IMG/VR virus record: IMGVR_UViG_3300049811_000692
Coordinates: 41,429-105,428 of that record
Origin: a virus
Strand: one strand, 5' to 3'
Length of the DNA stretch: 64,000 nucleotides
A program made the position numbers and the translations under genes. Below the pieces are notes generated by a model that worked only from the letters and a program-made list of their open reading frames with translations, had not been told where the DNA came from and did not search any database. This document shows, piece after piece, positions 16,896-24,805 of the stretch (position 1 is its first letter; each line of letters starts with the position of its first letter).

Positions 16896-17866
16896 CAGCG
16901 CAGCGGCGAGGGGGCCGTGCCGTGGAAGATCGGCGTCGTCTCGCCGACCGTCTCCCGGACCACTCGCACCACGTCCGCGAAGGCCGCCTTGAGGGTGAGG
17001 TCCGGCCGGTGCAGGAGCGGCGCGAAGAACAGCCCGCCTCCCTGGGCCCGGAAGCGCAGCCGCACCGCGATGGTGAAGGGCGGCGCCCCCTCAAACACGG
17101 GGATGGCCAGGAGGAAGGCCCGCGGGATGCGAACCAGATCCTTGCCGCCGAGCTTGTTGGTGTAGGTCGCCTCCTCCTCGCCGGTCGAGAGGTTGGTCTT
17201 GCCGCCGTAGGTCTGGTCGGACGTCACCTCGAGATCGGCCGCCAGCTGGCGCAGCTGGGCGTGGTCCGCGAAGGCGACGGCGCCCACCGCCTGCAGGGTG
17301 ACCTTCAGGCGCTCGGCCTCGTCGGCGCTCGGGGCGAAGATGTCGGCGTAGCGGTCCTCGATCAGCGCAGCGAAGGTGGCCTGCCCCACGTACTGGCCCG
17401 AGGCCTTCGTCCAGAACTGCCAGCTCTCGGAGAGGGTGAGGGGCAGGAACGCGCGGTACTCCTGCCAGCGCGGGCCGATCGAGTCGAGCTCGGCGAGGTC
17501 GGCGCCGGACGGCGCGTGGTCGATGATCGCCGTGAGGCCGGGCTTGCCCTCGTCCGTGTAGATCACGCTGTCCTCGTCGCGCTGCCGCACCACCCAGGCC
17601 GCGAAGCAGGCCGGGTTGTGCAGCACCGTCGTGCCGCGCATGGCGTCGGGGGCCAGGCCGGCCTTCTCGATCTCGGCGGTGACGTTCTTCACCTGCTGGT
17701 CGGCGCGCGCGACCAGGAAGCTTGCGTTGTCCACCTGCATGAAGCGCGGCGCCATGTGGCGCTCCGCGAAAGCGAGGGTCGCCTTCACGGCCAGGGGCGC
17801 CTGATCGGCCAGGGCGCCGCTGGTGTCGTCCTCGTTGAGGGGCTCGGTGACGTCGGTGGTGTTCAT
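16895..17866 (-). CDS. DUF2303 (YfdQ-like) protein
   Basis: A 323-residue cytosolic protein. The pattern with HMAPRFMQVDN, TTVLHNPACFAAWVV and ESWQFWTKASGQYVGQ near residue 150 fits the DUF2303/YfdQ family, which is common in recombination and early regions of proteobacterial phages but has no proven function. It is encoded between the ERF-containing segment and the GcrA homologue, with 1-base stop/start overlap downstream. The context suggests a part in early DNA metabolism. Confidence 0.75.
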   Translation of the reverse strand: MNTTDVTEPLNEDDTSGALADQAPLAVKATLAFAERHMAPRFMQVDNASFLVARADQQVKNVTAEIEKAGLAPDAMRGTTVLHNPACFAAWVVRQRDEDSVIYTDEGKPGLTAIIDHAPSGADLAELDSIGPRWQEYRAFLPLTLSESWQFWTKASGQYVGQATFAALIEDRYADIFAPSADEAERLKVTLQAVGAVAFADHAQLRQLAADLEVTSDQTYGGKTNLSTGEEEATYTNKLGGKDLVRIPRAFLLAIPVFEGAPPFTIAVRLRFRAQGGGLFFAPLLHRPDLTLKAAFADVVRVVRETVGETTPIFHGTAPSPLR

Positions 17867-17903
17867 GCTGCTCTCTCTGGGTTGAGGGGGTGAGGGACGG
17901 CGC

Positions 17904-18248
17904 TCAGCCGCCGTCCACGATGCGGGCGCGCTGCGTCGCCTCGACCACGCGCAGCTCCATCTCGGTCTGGCGCGGGTCCTTGCGGGTGAGGTTGTTGTCC
18001 GGCGTCGCGTACATGATCGTCGCCGCCGGCGTGATCTTCGGGGTCTTCACGTCGATGTCCGTGCCGACCTCGATCGCACCCGAGCGCTTCGCGAGCGTGA
18101 GGGTGAGCTTGATCTTGGCGACCGGCGCCTTGGCGGTTCGGCCGTCCGCGTTCTCGACGGAGGCGACCGCCTCGGTCAGCGAGTCGTTGAGGCGCCCGAG
18201 CACCTCGCCGTAGCCGAGCTCGCGCAGGAAAGTGACGAAGTCAGGCAT
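17904..18248 (-). CDS. Hypothetical early protein
   Basis: A 114-residue soluble protein starting MPDFVTFLRELGYGEVLGRL. The central part (AKIKLTLTLAKRSGAIEVGTD) is beta-rich; short proteins with this layout are often found beside DUF2303 genes in alphaproteobacterial phages, but I cannot name a family. It overlaps the upstream gene by 8 bases. Confidence 0.65.
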   Translation of the reverse strand: MPDFVTFLRELGYGEVLGRLNDSLTEAVASVENADGRTAKAPVAKIKLTLTLAKRSGAIEVGTDIDVKTPKITPAATIMYATPDNNLTRKDPRQTEMELRVVEATQRARIVDGG

Positions 18249-18558
18249 CGCTCCACTCCAAAATGGCCCTCATGGCCGGGTTGATGGACACGCACACACG
18301 CGCGTGGCGGCGACGGGAGGCGCAAATCCAGGCGCCCTCCGCGAGGCAGAACGGCGTCTCGCCCAGGATGAGCGTCCGCTCGGGCGCCCCCCGCGTGCGG
18401 ATCCGGAAGACCATGAGCTTCGGGTCCAGCTCATCGAGCCGCTCGAACTGCATGTCGTGCTGCTGGCCGCCCGCGCGGTAGGACATGCGGTGCCCGGGCT
18501 TGATCGCCTGGCACTTCCAGCCGTGCTGCGGGGGCGAGGGAGGGCGCCGGTCAGTCAC
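18241..18558 (-). CDS. Hypothetical early protein
   Basis: A 105-residue, Arg-rich, soluble protein with four Cys spread over its length. A run of beta-like segments (MVFRIRTRGAPERTLILGE) suggests a compact fold. It overlaps both neighbours by 8 bases within the recombination operon. Unknown function. Confidence 0.6.
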   Translation of the reverse strand: MTDRRPPSPPQHGWKCQAIKPGHRMSYRAGGQQHDMQFERLDELDPKLMVFRIRTRGAPERTLILGETPFCLAEGAWICASRRRHARVCVSINPAMRAILEWSDA

Positions 18559-18751
18559 GGCTCATCGCGATCGTCTTGGCGCGGAAGGCCTCGCGGGCCT
18601 CCTTCAGCATGCGGTCGAGGATCTCGCCCGGCACGCCCGCCACGGCGGCGCGCTCGGCCGCGGCCACCATGGAGCGCCGGCACGACAGGATCGCGCGCGA
18701 CAGGCGCCCCTGCTCGCTCTCGCGGATCGAGAGCTCCTGCATCGGCCCCAT
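18551..18751 (-). CDS. Small helical hypothetical protein
   Basis: A 66-residue helical protein (MGPMQELSIRESEQGRLSRA). The start is taken at the TGATG overlap with the gene before it in the operon rather than at an ATG 45 bases upstream. No domain recognised. Confidence 0.6.
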   Translation of the reverse strand: MGPMQELSIRESEQGRLSRAILSCRRSMVAAAERAAVAGVPGEILDRMLKEAREAFRAKTIAMSRD

Positions 18752-19113
18752 CAGACGCGGCTCCCTTGGCGCTGGTTGGCCTGGAAGGTCCGCCACACCT
18801 CGATCCGGAGCTCGTGGTAGCGGCGCATGTGCTGCAGCGTGACCTTGCGCGTGATGGCCTCCTCCCGGGCTTTCAGCGCGCGCTCGTAGGCGGCGCTGGT
18901 GAGGCCCTCGGCCTCGCGCCGGTCCTGCGAGCGCTCCTCGGAGGTCAGGACCACCGAGGCGCGGACGCGCCGCAGGTTGTCCTCGGCCGTCTCGACCAGG
19001 GCGACGGCGCGCGCCGCCTCCTCGGCGGTGGAGAGCAGGTACTCGAGGCTCTCCTCCACGTCCTGCTCGTCCACGGCGTCGCGGATGACGCGGCCCGGCT
19101 GGTCACGCGGCAT
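18751..19113 (-). CDS. Hypothetical coiled-coil early protein
   Basis: A 120-residue, highly charged protein (VDEQDVEESLEYLLSTAEEA and long helices up to RRYHELRIEVWRTF) predicted to be mostly coiled coil. It overlaps the ERF gene by 11 bases. The context suggests a recombination accessory, but nothing in the sequence proves it. Confidence 0.6.
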   Translation of the reverse strand: MPRDQPGRVIRDAVDEQDVEESLEYLLSTAEEAARAVALVETAEDNLRRVRASVVLTSEERSQDRREAEGLTSAAYERALKAREEAITRKVTLQHMRRYHELRIEVWRTFQANQRQGSRV

Positions 19114-19891
19114 CGGGCACCTCCGGCCACGTCACGCCCTCGATCGCCGGCGGGGCATCGCCCACCAGCGCGACGTAGGAATCGAAGACGCTCCCGATGT
19201 GGACGTCCGACATGACCTGCAGCCACGCAGCGCGCTTTCGGAGCGCCTCCTCGGCCTTCTCCGCCTCACGCATCTCCAGGCGGAGCTTCTGGACCATCTC
19301 GTGCGGCCGCGGCTCTGCCTTCTCGGCCTCGGGCGCCGCGTCGGCGGCCCCGGCCGGCTCGGGTGCGACGGCCCGGGCGCGCGGCTTGACGACCTTGGGC
19401 TTGCTGGCCTGGGCCGCGCGCGCGATGCCCCCATCGTCCTCCTCGTCCTGTGGCGCGAGGCCCAGGAAGAGCGCCAGGCCGTAGCGGCGCATGTAGGTCA
19501 GGCGCGAGCCGGCCACCTGGGGGTCGGGATCGACCGGCAGCGCGAAGGGCAGCGCCCCGCAGCGCCACTGGCCGCTCTCGACGTGGGTGAGGCGGGTGAC
19601 CATCAGGCCGGTGCGCTGGCCGACGATCAGCACGTCCTGCTCGAGCAGCAGGCCCTCCGCGACGAGTGCCGGCTCGACGGCGGTCAGGTGTGCGGTCAGG
19701 TCGGCGTAGCGGTAGGTCCCCTGGGGCGCGCCCGTCTGGTCGTCGATCGAGACGCCGACGGCGCCACGCCGGATCGGCTGGAACGCCGCCTTCGCCCGCA
19801 TGAGGGCGGGGAGCAGCTTCTCCTGCTCGCGGCTCTGGCGCTGCCCGAAGTCAGACAGCGGCAGGGTCATCGGGAGGAAGGCCTCAGACAT
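19103..19891 (-). CDS. erf: ERF-family single-strand annealing protein
   Basis: A 262-residue recombinase of the ERF superfamily, which anneals complementary single strands during phage recombination and genome circularisation. The ERF core covers about 20-145, with YRYADLTAHL, LTHVESGQW and the family ending SRLTYMRRYGLALFLGL followed by the acidic QDEEDDG. The C-terminal half has a Lys/Pro/Ala linker and a charged helix (MVQKLRLEMREAEKAEE). A YqaJ-type exonuclease is encoded two genes upstream, giving the usual exonuclease plus annealase pair. Confidence 0.9.
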   Translation of the reverse strand: MSEAFLPMTLPLSDFGQRQSREQEKLLPALMRAKAAFQPIRRGAVGVSIDDQTGAPQGTYRYADLTAHLTAVEPALVAEGLLLEQDVLIVGQRTGLMVTRLTHVESGQWRCGALPFALPVDPDPQVAGSRLTYMRRYGLALFLGLAPQDEEDDGGIARAAQASKPKVVKPRARAVAPEPAGAADAAPEAEKAEPRPHEMVQKLRLEMREAEKAEEALRKRAAWLQVMSDVHIGSVFDSYVALVGDAPPAIEGVTWPEVPDAA

Positions 19892-20249
19892 GGCCGTTGC
19901 CCCCGAACAGCGGGGCGGTGGCCGTGCCGCGCGGGAGCGGGCGGCTCCGGTCGTTCGGCCGCGCCTTCAGCCCGAGGGTGGAGGTCGCCCGGTAGTAGAT
20001 CGAGGCGTGGGAGCGCCCGAGGATGCGGGCGATCTCCTCGATCGGCTTCTCCTCGCCCCACAGCTTGGCGAGCAGCTCGTCATCCGCAGGCAGGAAGTGC
20101 CGGCGGGTGGCGGGCGGGGGCCTGGGGGCGGCGGCCTCGGTCTCGGCGGCGAGGATCTGCAGCGCCATGCGCAGCCCCTTCGCGACATCGGCGTGGCCGA
20201 GCTCCTCGGACGTCTCGGCGGCGAGGCGGATCTTCTCGCTGGCCTGCAT
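19884..20249 (-). CDS. Helix-turn-helix protein between exonuclease and annealase
   Basis: A 121-residue protein. Residues about 50-95 (LPADDELLAKLWGEEKPIEEIARILGRSHASIYYRATSTLGL) form a Myb/SANT or sigma-region-4-like helix-turn-helix of the same general type as the GcrA N-terminus. The start is set by the TGATG overlap with the exonuclease gene. It could regulate the operon or act on recombination; no direct evidence for either. Confidence 0.65.
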   Translation of the reverse strand: MQASEKIRLAAETSEELGHADVAKGLRMALQILAAETEAAAPRPPPATRRHFLPADDELLAKLWGEEKPIEEIARILGRSHASIYYRATSTLGLKARPNDRSRPLPRGTATAPLFGGNGHV

Positions 20250-21151
20250 CAGGCGGCCTCCTCTGTCGCGGCCTTCAAGGGCCGCACGGTGATCGCGTTG
20301 CTCTTGGAGGCCGTGACTTCGACGCCGTGGCCGTAGGCGCGCTTGATGCCCTCGGGGAGCAGGCCCTTCAGCTCGCCGTGCGCCTGATCGTAGGCCTCCT
20401 TCATGGGGAGCGCCTCGAGGAAGCGCCCGGCTGCATCGGCCCAGGCGTTGCTCAGCGCCATGTCCTGCTCGCCCTGGCGCACCGGCACGACCTTGATGGT
20501 GCGCTTGGCGAGCGCCACAGGCTCGGTGCGCTCGCCCGACTGGACCGAGGCCCAGAACGCCTCCTCGGCGCGGATCAGGTCGGCGAGCAGGTCGAGATCC
20601 TGGCCGACCTCGAACACCTCGAAGCGCAGCGTCCCGAAGAGGACGCACAGGTAGGCGACCTCGGCCTTGGCGCAGTGCATCTCGTGCTGGAGCTGCGCGG
20701 CGCCGTACTTGTCCACGACCTCCTGGTCCTTGGTCCAGGCGTTGACGTGCTTCGCCTGCAGCACTGCGCGGCGGCCCTTGCCGTCGTCGTCGAGCCAGCC
20801 GTCGAGGGTGGCCGCCATCCAGGGGCGCCGGGTGTCGCGCACCCGCTCGCCGCGGCGGGTGACGGTCCAGCCGTTCTGCTTGGCGCCCCAGGCGAGGATG
20901 AAGGCCTCGGTCCAGAGGCCGAGCTGGACGTAGATCAGGTTCGACAGGTCGTCGGGCTCGCGCTCGCCGCGCTTCACGGCGCGGAGCTTGCCGACCTCCT
21001 TGGGGTCGCCCTTGTAGATCACCGTGGCGTCGGAGCCGCCGATGAAGTTCCGCCGAGCGAGGATGTCTTCGGGCGTCAGGCCGAAGAGGGGGAGCCGCGC
21101 GAGCTTGCCGTCATCCGTGAAGCCGAGAGCGCGACAGGTTGCTGGGTCCAT
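20249..21151 (-). CDS. YqaJ-type (lambda exonuclease-like) viral recombinase
   Basis: A 300-residue 5'-3' exonuclease candidate of the PD-(D/E)xK fold. The domain starts with GGSDATVI (about 38-45); Glu82 lies in LWTEAFILAWG, Asp117 in AATLDGW, the third motif is Gln132-Ala-Lys134 in VLQAKHV, and QLQHEMH (153-159) follows as in YqaJ proteins. The usual acidic residue of ExK is Gln here; QxK is known in the related Mrr nucleases, so activity is possible. It is the first gene of the recombination operon; the operator CACAGCAGAATGTG is 42 bases upstream. Confidence 0.85.
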   Translation of the reverse strand: MDPATCRALGFTDDGKLARLPLFGLTPEDILARRNFIGGSDATVIYKGDPKEVGKLRAVKRGEREPDDLSNLIYVQLGLWTEAFILAWGAKQNGWTVTRRGERVRDTRRPWMAATLDGWLDDDGKGRRAVLQAKHVNAWTKDQEVVDKYGAAQLQHEMHCAKAEVAYLCVLFGTLRFEVFEVGQDLDLLADLIRAEEAFWASVQSGERTEPVALAKRTIKVVPVRQGEQDMALSNAWADAAGRFLEALPMKEAYDQAHGELKGLLPEGIKRAYGHGVEVTASKSNAITVRPLKAATEEAA

Positions 21152-21186
21152 CGTGGACACCTCTGTGAGGGGGTGGCGATGACCGG

Positions 21187-21214
21187 TGTTTATCACAGCA
21201 GAATGTGAGCGCAA
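21187..21214 (-). promoter_or_regulatory. Early promoter with operator CACAGCAGAATGTG
   Basis: On the - strand TTGCGC, a 16-base spacer containing the operator (21194-21207), then TAAACA. It drives the exonuclease-to-integrase operon. Confidence 0.65.
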
Positions 21215-21275
21215 CCCCATTTCCGAGGGCGGGCGCGAGTTTCCCGCGCGCGCGTTGTGAAGGGTGTTGTGATGG

Positions 21276-21396
21276 AGATTCCTTCCTCTTCTCTCCTCTC
21301 CTCTCCTCTCCGTCGGTGATCGATCACCGACATGTCGGTGATCCAACACCGACCGCTCGGTGTTCGCTCGGTGTTCTGTCGGTGCTCAAACACCGA
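21276..21396. other. Phased iteron cluster with pyrimidine tract, candidate replication origin
   Basis: A C/T-only run of about 35 bases is followed by five direct TCGGTG(A/T/C)TC units starting at 21313, 21335, 21357, 21368 and 21379 (steps of 22, 22, 11, 11) and three inverted copies (21322, 21345, 21389). The step is one or two helical turns, so a protein would bind one face. A T6 run follows. Such arrays are typical of iteron origins, but a multi-site operator is also possible. Confidence 0.6.
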
Positions 21397-21435
21397 TTTT
21401 TTCGCATGATTTGGAGAACAAGCCATTGAAACGAC

Positions 21436-21462
21436 AAAAACCCCGCCGGTTTCCCGGCGGGG
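21436..21462 (-). terminator. Terminator of accessory array 1
   Basis: CCCCGCCGG-ttt-CCGGCGGGG with A5 on the + strand, giving a U tract for - strand transcripts, just past the last small gene of the array. Confidence 0.8.
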
Positions 21463-21468
21463 GCCTTG

Positions 21469-21642
21469 TCAAAGCACCAGCGCTCCAATGGCGCCGCTGA
21501 GGGTCATCCCCAAAAAAACGGCGCCGGCAGCGAGGGCCAGGAGGGCCATCCACTGCCGAGCCGCCTCGGGCACCGCGCCAAGCAACGCGCGGGCCGCGGA
21601 GCGCGGCGCCTGAGGAAATCGGGACGCCCGCCACAAGATCAT
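21469..21642 (-). CDS. 57-residue membrane protein
   Basis: MILWRASRFPQAPRSAARAL, then a single hydrophobic span (about 31-57, WMALLALAAGAVFLGMTL) reaching the C-terminus. The ribosome site AAGG lies 9 bases before the ATG. It is the last gene of array 1 and ends 7 bases before the terminator stem. A degenerate copy of the array element (GCCCC/GGGGC hairpin) precedes it. Function unknown. Confidence 0.6.
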   Translation of the reverse strand: MILWRASRFPQAPRSAARALLGAVPEAARQWMALLALAAGAVFLGMTLSGAIGALVL

Positions 21643-21727
21643 GGGGAGTTGCCTTTCTGTCTTTCGCCCCGGCCTGGGGCGCAGCGGGCCGGCGCACCTG
21701 CGCCGGCAAGCCGACCGACCCAGCGGG

Positions 21728-22336
21728 TCAGTCGGGGAGCTCGATGTCGCCCCACGCTTCGGGGCCTTCTTCGTGAACCTCGATGCTGTCGCGATCGATG
21801 TCGAAGGAGGCCTCGTCGATCTGGCGGCAGACGTTGTGGAGCATCATCTCGAGCAGCTGCTCGGTGAAGGCCGGATTTGTGCGGATGGCGTCAAGGACGC
21901 GACGCTCGGCCTCCTTCTCGGAGAAGGCGCGCACCAGCACGAAGGCTTCCGGCTGGAAGCCATCGTCGGCCATCACGCGCACCGTGTAGGGGATGCGAAG
22001 GTCGTCCTCGTCATCTTCAGCGCCGGCACCCTCGAACGGGTCCGTGCCGTCGCCCCCGATCCCGTCCTTGCGGGCGATCGCGGAGATGTCGTGCAGGTGG
22101 ACCGAGGGGCCGATGAAGCTCTGCATCGAATGCCCCTCGAGCCGAGGGTCGTGCGAGGCGACGTAGTGCAGGACCGCCTCGTCCGCGCGCTGGTAGCGCA
22201 CGACGAGCGGCTGCGGAGACAGCACGCACGCCAGGGCGGCGAGCGTGCCGGCCGGGCAGGCGTTACGGAGGTAGGACTGGTATGAGCAGCTTCTCCCCGT
22301 CGCCGTGACCCGGTCGTAGTAGGTGACCATCAGCAT
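21728..22336 (-). CDS. Array 1 hypothetical protein
   Basis: A 202-residue acidic protein (MLMVTYYDRVTATGRSC). The N-terminal half holds LRNACPAGTLAALACV; the C-terminal half has a helical segment (VRAFSEKEAERRVLDAIRT) in a pattern seen in other array proteins. No family recognised. An array element precedes it, although here the Shine-Dalgarno is 12 bases from the first ATG; ATG two codons in is an alternative. Confidence 0.65.
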   Translation of the reverse strand: MLMVTYYDRVTATGRSCSYQSYLRNACPAGTLAALACVLSPQPLVVRYQRADEAVLHYVASHDPRLEGHSMQSFIGPSVHLHDISAIARKDGIGGDGTDPFEGAGAEDDEDDLRIPYTVRVMADDGFQPEAFVLVRAFSEKEAERRVLDAIRTNPAFTEQLLEMMLHNVCRQIDEASFDIDRDSIEVHEEGPEAWGDIELPD

Positions 22337-22409
22337 GGCGGATGGGTCTCTTCGGCCCCGGGCAGGGGGCCGCGACTGGCCGCCCCAGGGTGGGGCGGCG
22401 GAACCCGGC
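22337..22409 (-). repeat. Start-associated triple-hairpin element, copy 1
   Basis: Hairpin 1 GGCCCC-gggca-GGGGGCC, hairpin 2 CCGCCCC/GGGGCGG, both spaced by GCGACTGG as in all copies; hairpin 3 is CCCGGC/GCCGGG here. Confidence 0.8.
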
Positions 22410-22748
22410 TCACGCCGGGCTGGAGGGCTTCTTCAGCGCCTCCCGCAGCTTCTCGCCGCGCAGGATGGTGGTGGAGCCCGGCAGGATCCCCTCGAAGGGC
22501 ACGGGATGGGGCGGGAACTCGCCCGGGCGGTCCTTGTAGGCCGACCGAATCAGGTCGCCGAGCTCGTTCATGGAGTAGAGCCCCATGGGCCCGTGCAGCT
22601 GGCTGAGCATCCAGTGCGGGGGGTTCTTGTTGCCGCGGCCGTAGGCCTTGCGGAGCCGCTTCATCGCCTGGGCGCGGGAGATGCCGCGCGCCCAGACATT
22701 CGGCCCGACGGCGAAGTAGCCGTACACCGTCTTCTTGGGTTCGGTCAT
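22410..22748 (-). CDS. Array 1 hypothetical protein
   Basis: A 112-residue basic protein starting MTEPKKTVYGYFAVGPN. It has an Arg/Lys-rich helix (ISRAQAMKRLRKAYGRGNK) and no membrane segment. The start is fixed by the array element and GAAGGA 8-9 bases upstream. No family recognised. Confidence 0.65.
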   Translation of the reverse strand: MTEPKKTVYGYFAVGPNVWARGISRAQAMKRLRKAYGRGNKNPPHWMLSQLHGPMGLYSMNELGDLIRSAYKDRPGEFPPHPVPFEGILPGSTTILRGEKLREALKKPSSPA

Positions 22749-22841
22749 GGTGGTGTCCTTCGTCCCGATCAGGGGACGCGACTGGCTGCCCCAGGACGGG
22801 GCGGCGGGGCCCGGGCGCTGAAGCGCCACGGGCAGGGAGGA
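22749..22841 (-). repeat. Start-associated element, copy 2
   Basis: Hairpin 1 GTCCC-gatca-GGGGAC; hairpin 2 with one base change (CTGCCCC); hairpin 3 GCCCGGGCGC type. Confidence 0.8.
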
Positions 22842-23375
22842 TCACCGCAGGGGAGGCGTCAGATCGACGGCGGGCGGCTCGAGGCCGGGCGGCGCGAGGT
22901 GCGGCACGCAGGTCTGGTACCGGTAGTCCTGCACCGCGTTGTACTCGTCGGAGCCGACCTCGGGCATGCAGATGCCCTCGTCGAAGTCGGCCGCCAGCTC
23001 CAGCACCGCGCGTCCGTGTCGAAGGAGGCGGGGGTACTGGTTGTCGCTCAGGTAATCGTCGGGATCGACATAGACGCGCCCGCGCATGGTGTAGCGGCCG
23101 TCGTCCTCGAAGTGGGCTTCCTTCCCCCAGACGAGCGCCGAGGTCATGAACCCGGCGGCGTCGTTGTCGAGGATGTGGAAGCCGCCGTTGCTCTGGCTCT
23201 CGGCGCTGAGCTCGTCGATCGCGTCGTAAAGGGCGCGCTCCTGGCCGTGGCCGGGGTTGCGGGAAATGTACTCGTCCATCTGCTCCCGCAGCCAGCGCCG
23301 CCCCGCGTTGTTGGCCGTGATGATGAGCTGGTCGCCCTTCTCCTCGAAGAGGATCTGCGGGCAGTTCTTCGTCAT
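22842..23375 (-). CDS. Array 1 hypothetical protein
   Basis: A 177-residue acidic soluble protein (MTKNCPQILFEEKGDQLIIT). The sequence alternates beta segments and loops with many Asp/Tyr (YVDPDDYLSDNQYP). Unknown function. GAAGGA of the array element precedes the ATG by 9 bases. Confidence 0.65.
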   Translation of the reverse strand: MTKNCPQILFEEKGDQLIITANNAGRRWLREQMDEYISRNPGHGQERALYDAIDELSAESQSNGGFHILDNDAAGFMTSALVWGKEAHFEDDGRYTMRGRVYVDPDDYLSDNQYPRLLRHGRAVLELAADFDEGICMPEVGSDEYNAVQDYRYQTCVPHLAPPGLEPPAVDLTPPLR

Positions 23376-23465
23376 CGGGGTGGTCCTTCGTCCCGATCAG
23401 GGGACGCGACTGGCCGCCTCACGCTGAGGCGGCGGGGGCCAGGGCGCGCGGGGCGCCGCTGGCAA
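23376..23465 (-). repeat. Start-associated element, copy 3
   Basis: Hairpin 1 GTCCC-gatca-GGGGAC. Hairpin 2 is CCGCCTC/GAGGCGG, a compensated change from CCCC/GGGG. Confidence 0.85.
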
Positions 23466-23885
23466 TCACACGCCGGGATCCTCGCGGCGTTGCCGCAAGT
23501 ACAGGCGGGCGTCCGGGCCCAACCTCCTCAGGATCTCTTCGCCAACCTCGGCGACTTCCTTGTGGACGTTGATGAGGCGCTCGAACTGAGCCCGCGCCGC
23601 GGCTTCGGACCGCTCAATCGTCTCGTTCAGCCAATCTAGTGCAGTGGGCGTGGGGGCGTCTTCGTCGGCAGCCGCGGCTCCTCGGGTGTTCACGAGCAGC
23701 ATGACCGCGCGGCAGGCAGCCAGCCACTCCAAGGTCACGCCAAGCAGCCGGCTGGCCACGTATTCGCGACCTTCCGCCTTGAGCGCGGCGATCGTGTAGA
23801 TCAGGCTTGATGACGCCATGGTAGGCGATATGTCGAGTAGAGCTTCGGCCCGAAGCGCCATGTCGTAATCAATCTCGGCAGGCAC
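23466..23885 (-). CDS. Array 1 hypothetical helical protein
   Basis: A 139-residue, largely helical protein using a GTG start after GAAGGA. A hydrophobic stretch at about 50-66 (LEWLAACRAVMLLV) is short and probably buried rather than membrane-spanning. Residues 85-125 (TIERSEAAARAQFERLINVH) form an amphipathic helix. No family recognised. Confidence 0.65.
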   Translation of the reverse strand: MPAEIDYDMALRAEALLDISPTMASSSLIYTIAALKAEGREYVASRLLGVTLEWLAACRAVMLLVNTRGAAAADEDAPTPTALDWLNETIERSEAAARAQFERLINVHKEVAEVGEEILRRLGPDARLYLRQRREDPGV

Positions 23886-23976
23886 GGTGGTCTCCTTCGC
23901 CCCGATCAGGGGGCGCGACTGGCCGCCTCACGCTGAGGCGGCGGGGCCAGAGCGTAGCGGCGCTCTGGCGAGGTGA
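23886..23976 (-). repeat. Start-associated element, copy 4
   Basis: Hairpin 1 GCCCC-gatca-GGGGGC; hairpin 2 CCGCCTC/GAGGCGG; hairpin 3 CCAGAGCG/CGCTCTGG, a compensated variant. Confidence 0.85.
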
Positions 23977-24234
23977 TTAGGCCGTGGCGGGCTCGATGAA
24001 GCCCTCGTCGTTCTCGGGGTCGGGCGGGAGGTAGGCGTCGTAGGGGTTCTGGTCGGAGACCAGGTGCCCGAACGGCACGAACTCGCACTCGTCGCCTGAG
24101 CGGTTGATCGCCACGATCACGTAGCGGGGATTGCGGGTCTTGGCGTCCAGGCACTCGAGCAGCGCCAGGTGGCCGGAGGCCGCCGCGCGCAACATCGTGT
24201 TGAAGTTGGCGCGGAGGGGCTCGGGGATGGCCAT
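23977..24234 (-). CDS. DUF6117-like small protein
   Basis: An 85-residue protein. MAIPEPLRANFNTMLRAAAS, then LALLECLDA, PRYVIVAI and FVPFGHLVSDQNPYDAYLPP match a small family found on alphaproteobacterial phages and plasmids that I recall as DUF6117. Function is not known. It is one of the few array proteins with a recognisable family, which supports an alphaproteobacterial gene pool. Confidence 0.75.
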   Translation of the reverse strand: MAIPEPLRANFNTMLRAAASGHLALLECLDAKTRNPRYVIVAINRSGDECEFVPFGHLVSDQNPYDAYLPPDPENDEGFIEPATA

Positions 24235-24326
24235 AGGGCTTGGTCCTTCGCCCCGATCAGGGGGCGCGACTGGCCGCCTCACGCTGAGGCGGCGGGGAGC
24301 AGGGCGCAACGGCGCCCCGCTCGGTG
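24235..24326 (-). repeat. Start-associated element, copy 5
   Basis: Hairpin 1 GCCCC-gatca-GGGGGC; hairpin 2 CCGCCTC/GAGGCGG; hairpin 3 GGGCGC/GCGCCC. Confidence 0.85.
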
Positions 24327-24713
24327 TCAGGCGGGCGCAGCGGTCATCCAGGCGATCGGCGAGACTTCCTCCTCGGGGAGAGAGGCCTGCTCGTCGCGCG
24401 CGATGACGTGCTCGCGGATGTGGGCCGGGAGGTCGAGCCATCGGACGCGCTCGCGGGCGTAGCGCTGCCGATACTGGGAGAACTCCCAGAGCTGCATCTC
24501 GCCCATCAGGCTGACGCCCTGCGGGTGCTCGGGCCCATCCGACATGCCCAGGAAGGCCACCCAGCCTTCGCGGCCGGCGGCCCACTCCTTGCCGGTGAAG
24601 AACACCGTGTAGCGCTCACCCTCGTTGCGACTGTCGAAGCAGTCGCAGATGAAGGCGGGCGCGTTTTCGAGCCACCGCGCGCGGGCCCGCTTCGGGAGGC
24701 GGTGTTTTCTCAT
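24327..24713 (-). CDS. Array 1 hypothetical protein
   Basis: A 128-residue protein with a basic N-terminus (MRKHRLPKRARARWLENAP) and a Trp-rich middle (GKEWAAGREGWVAFLG, MQLWEFSQYRQRYARE). No membrane segment. The start is set by the array element. Unknown function. Confidence 0.65.
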   Translation of the reverse strand: MRKHRLPKRARARWLENAPAFICDCFDSRNEGERYTVFFTGKEWAAGREGWVAFLGMSDGPEHPQGVSLMGEMQLWEFSQYRQRYARERVRWLDLPAHIREHVIARDEQASLPEEEVSPIAWMTAAPA

Positions 24714-24805
24714 CGGGGTAGTCCTTCGCCCCGATCAGGGGGCGCGACTGGCCGCCCCGGGACAGGGCGGCGGGGCCAGGGCGCACGGGGCGCCGCTGGC
24801 GGGCA
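24714..24805 (-). repeat. Start-associated element, copy 6
   Basis: Hairpin 1 GCCCC-gatca-GGGGGC; hairpin 2 CCGCCC/GGGCGG; hairpin 3 CCAGGGCGC/GGCGCCGCTGG. Confidence 0.85.

Noticed and set aside
18899-21208. A 769-codon open frame on the + strand over the recombination operon
   Set aside because: It is antisense to YqaJ, ERF and other clear genes, very rich in Arg, Gly and Ala, and has no domain. High GC makes such open antisense frames common.
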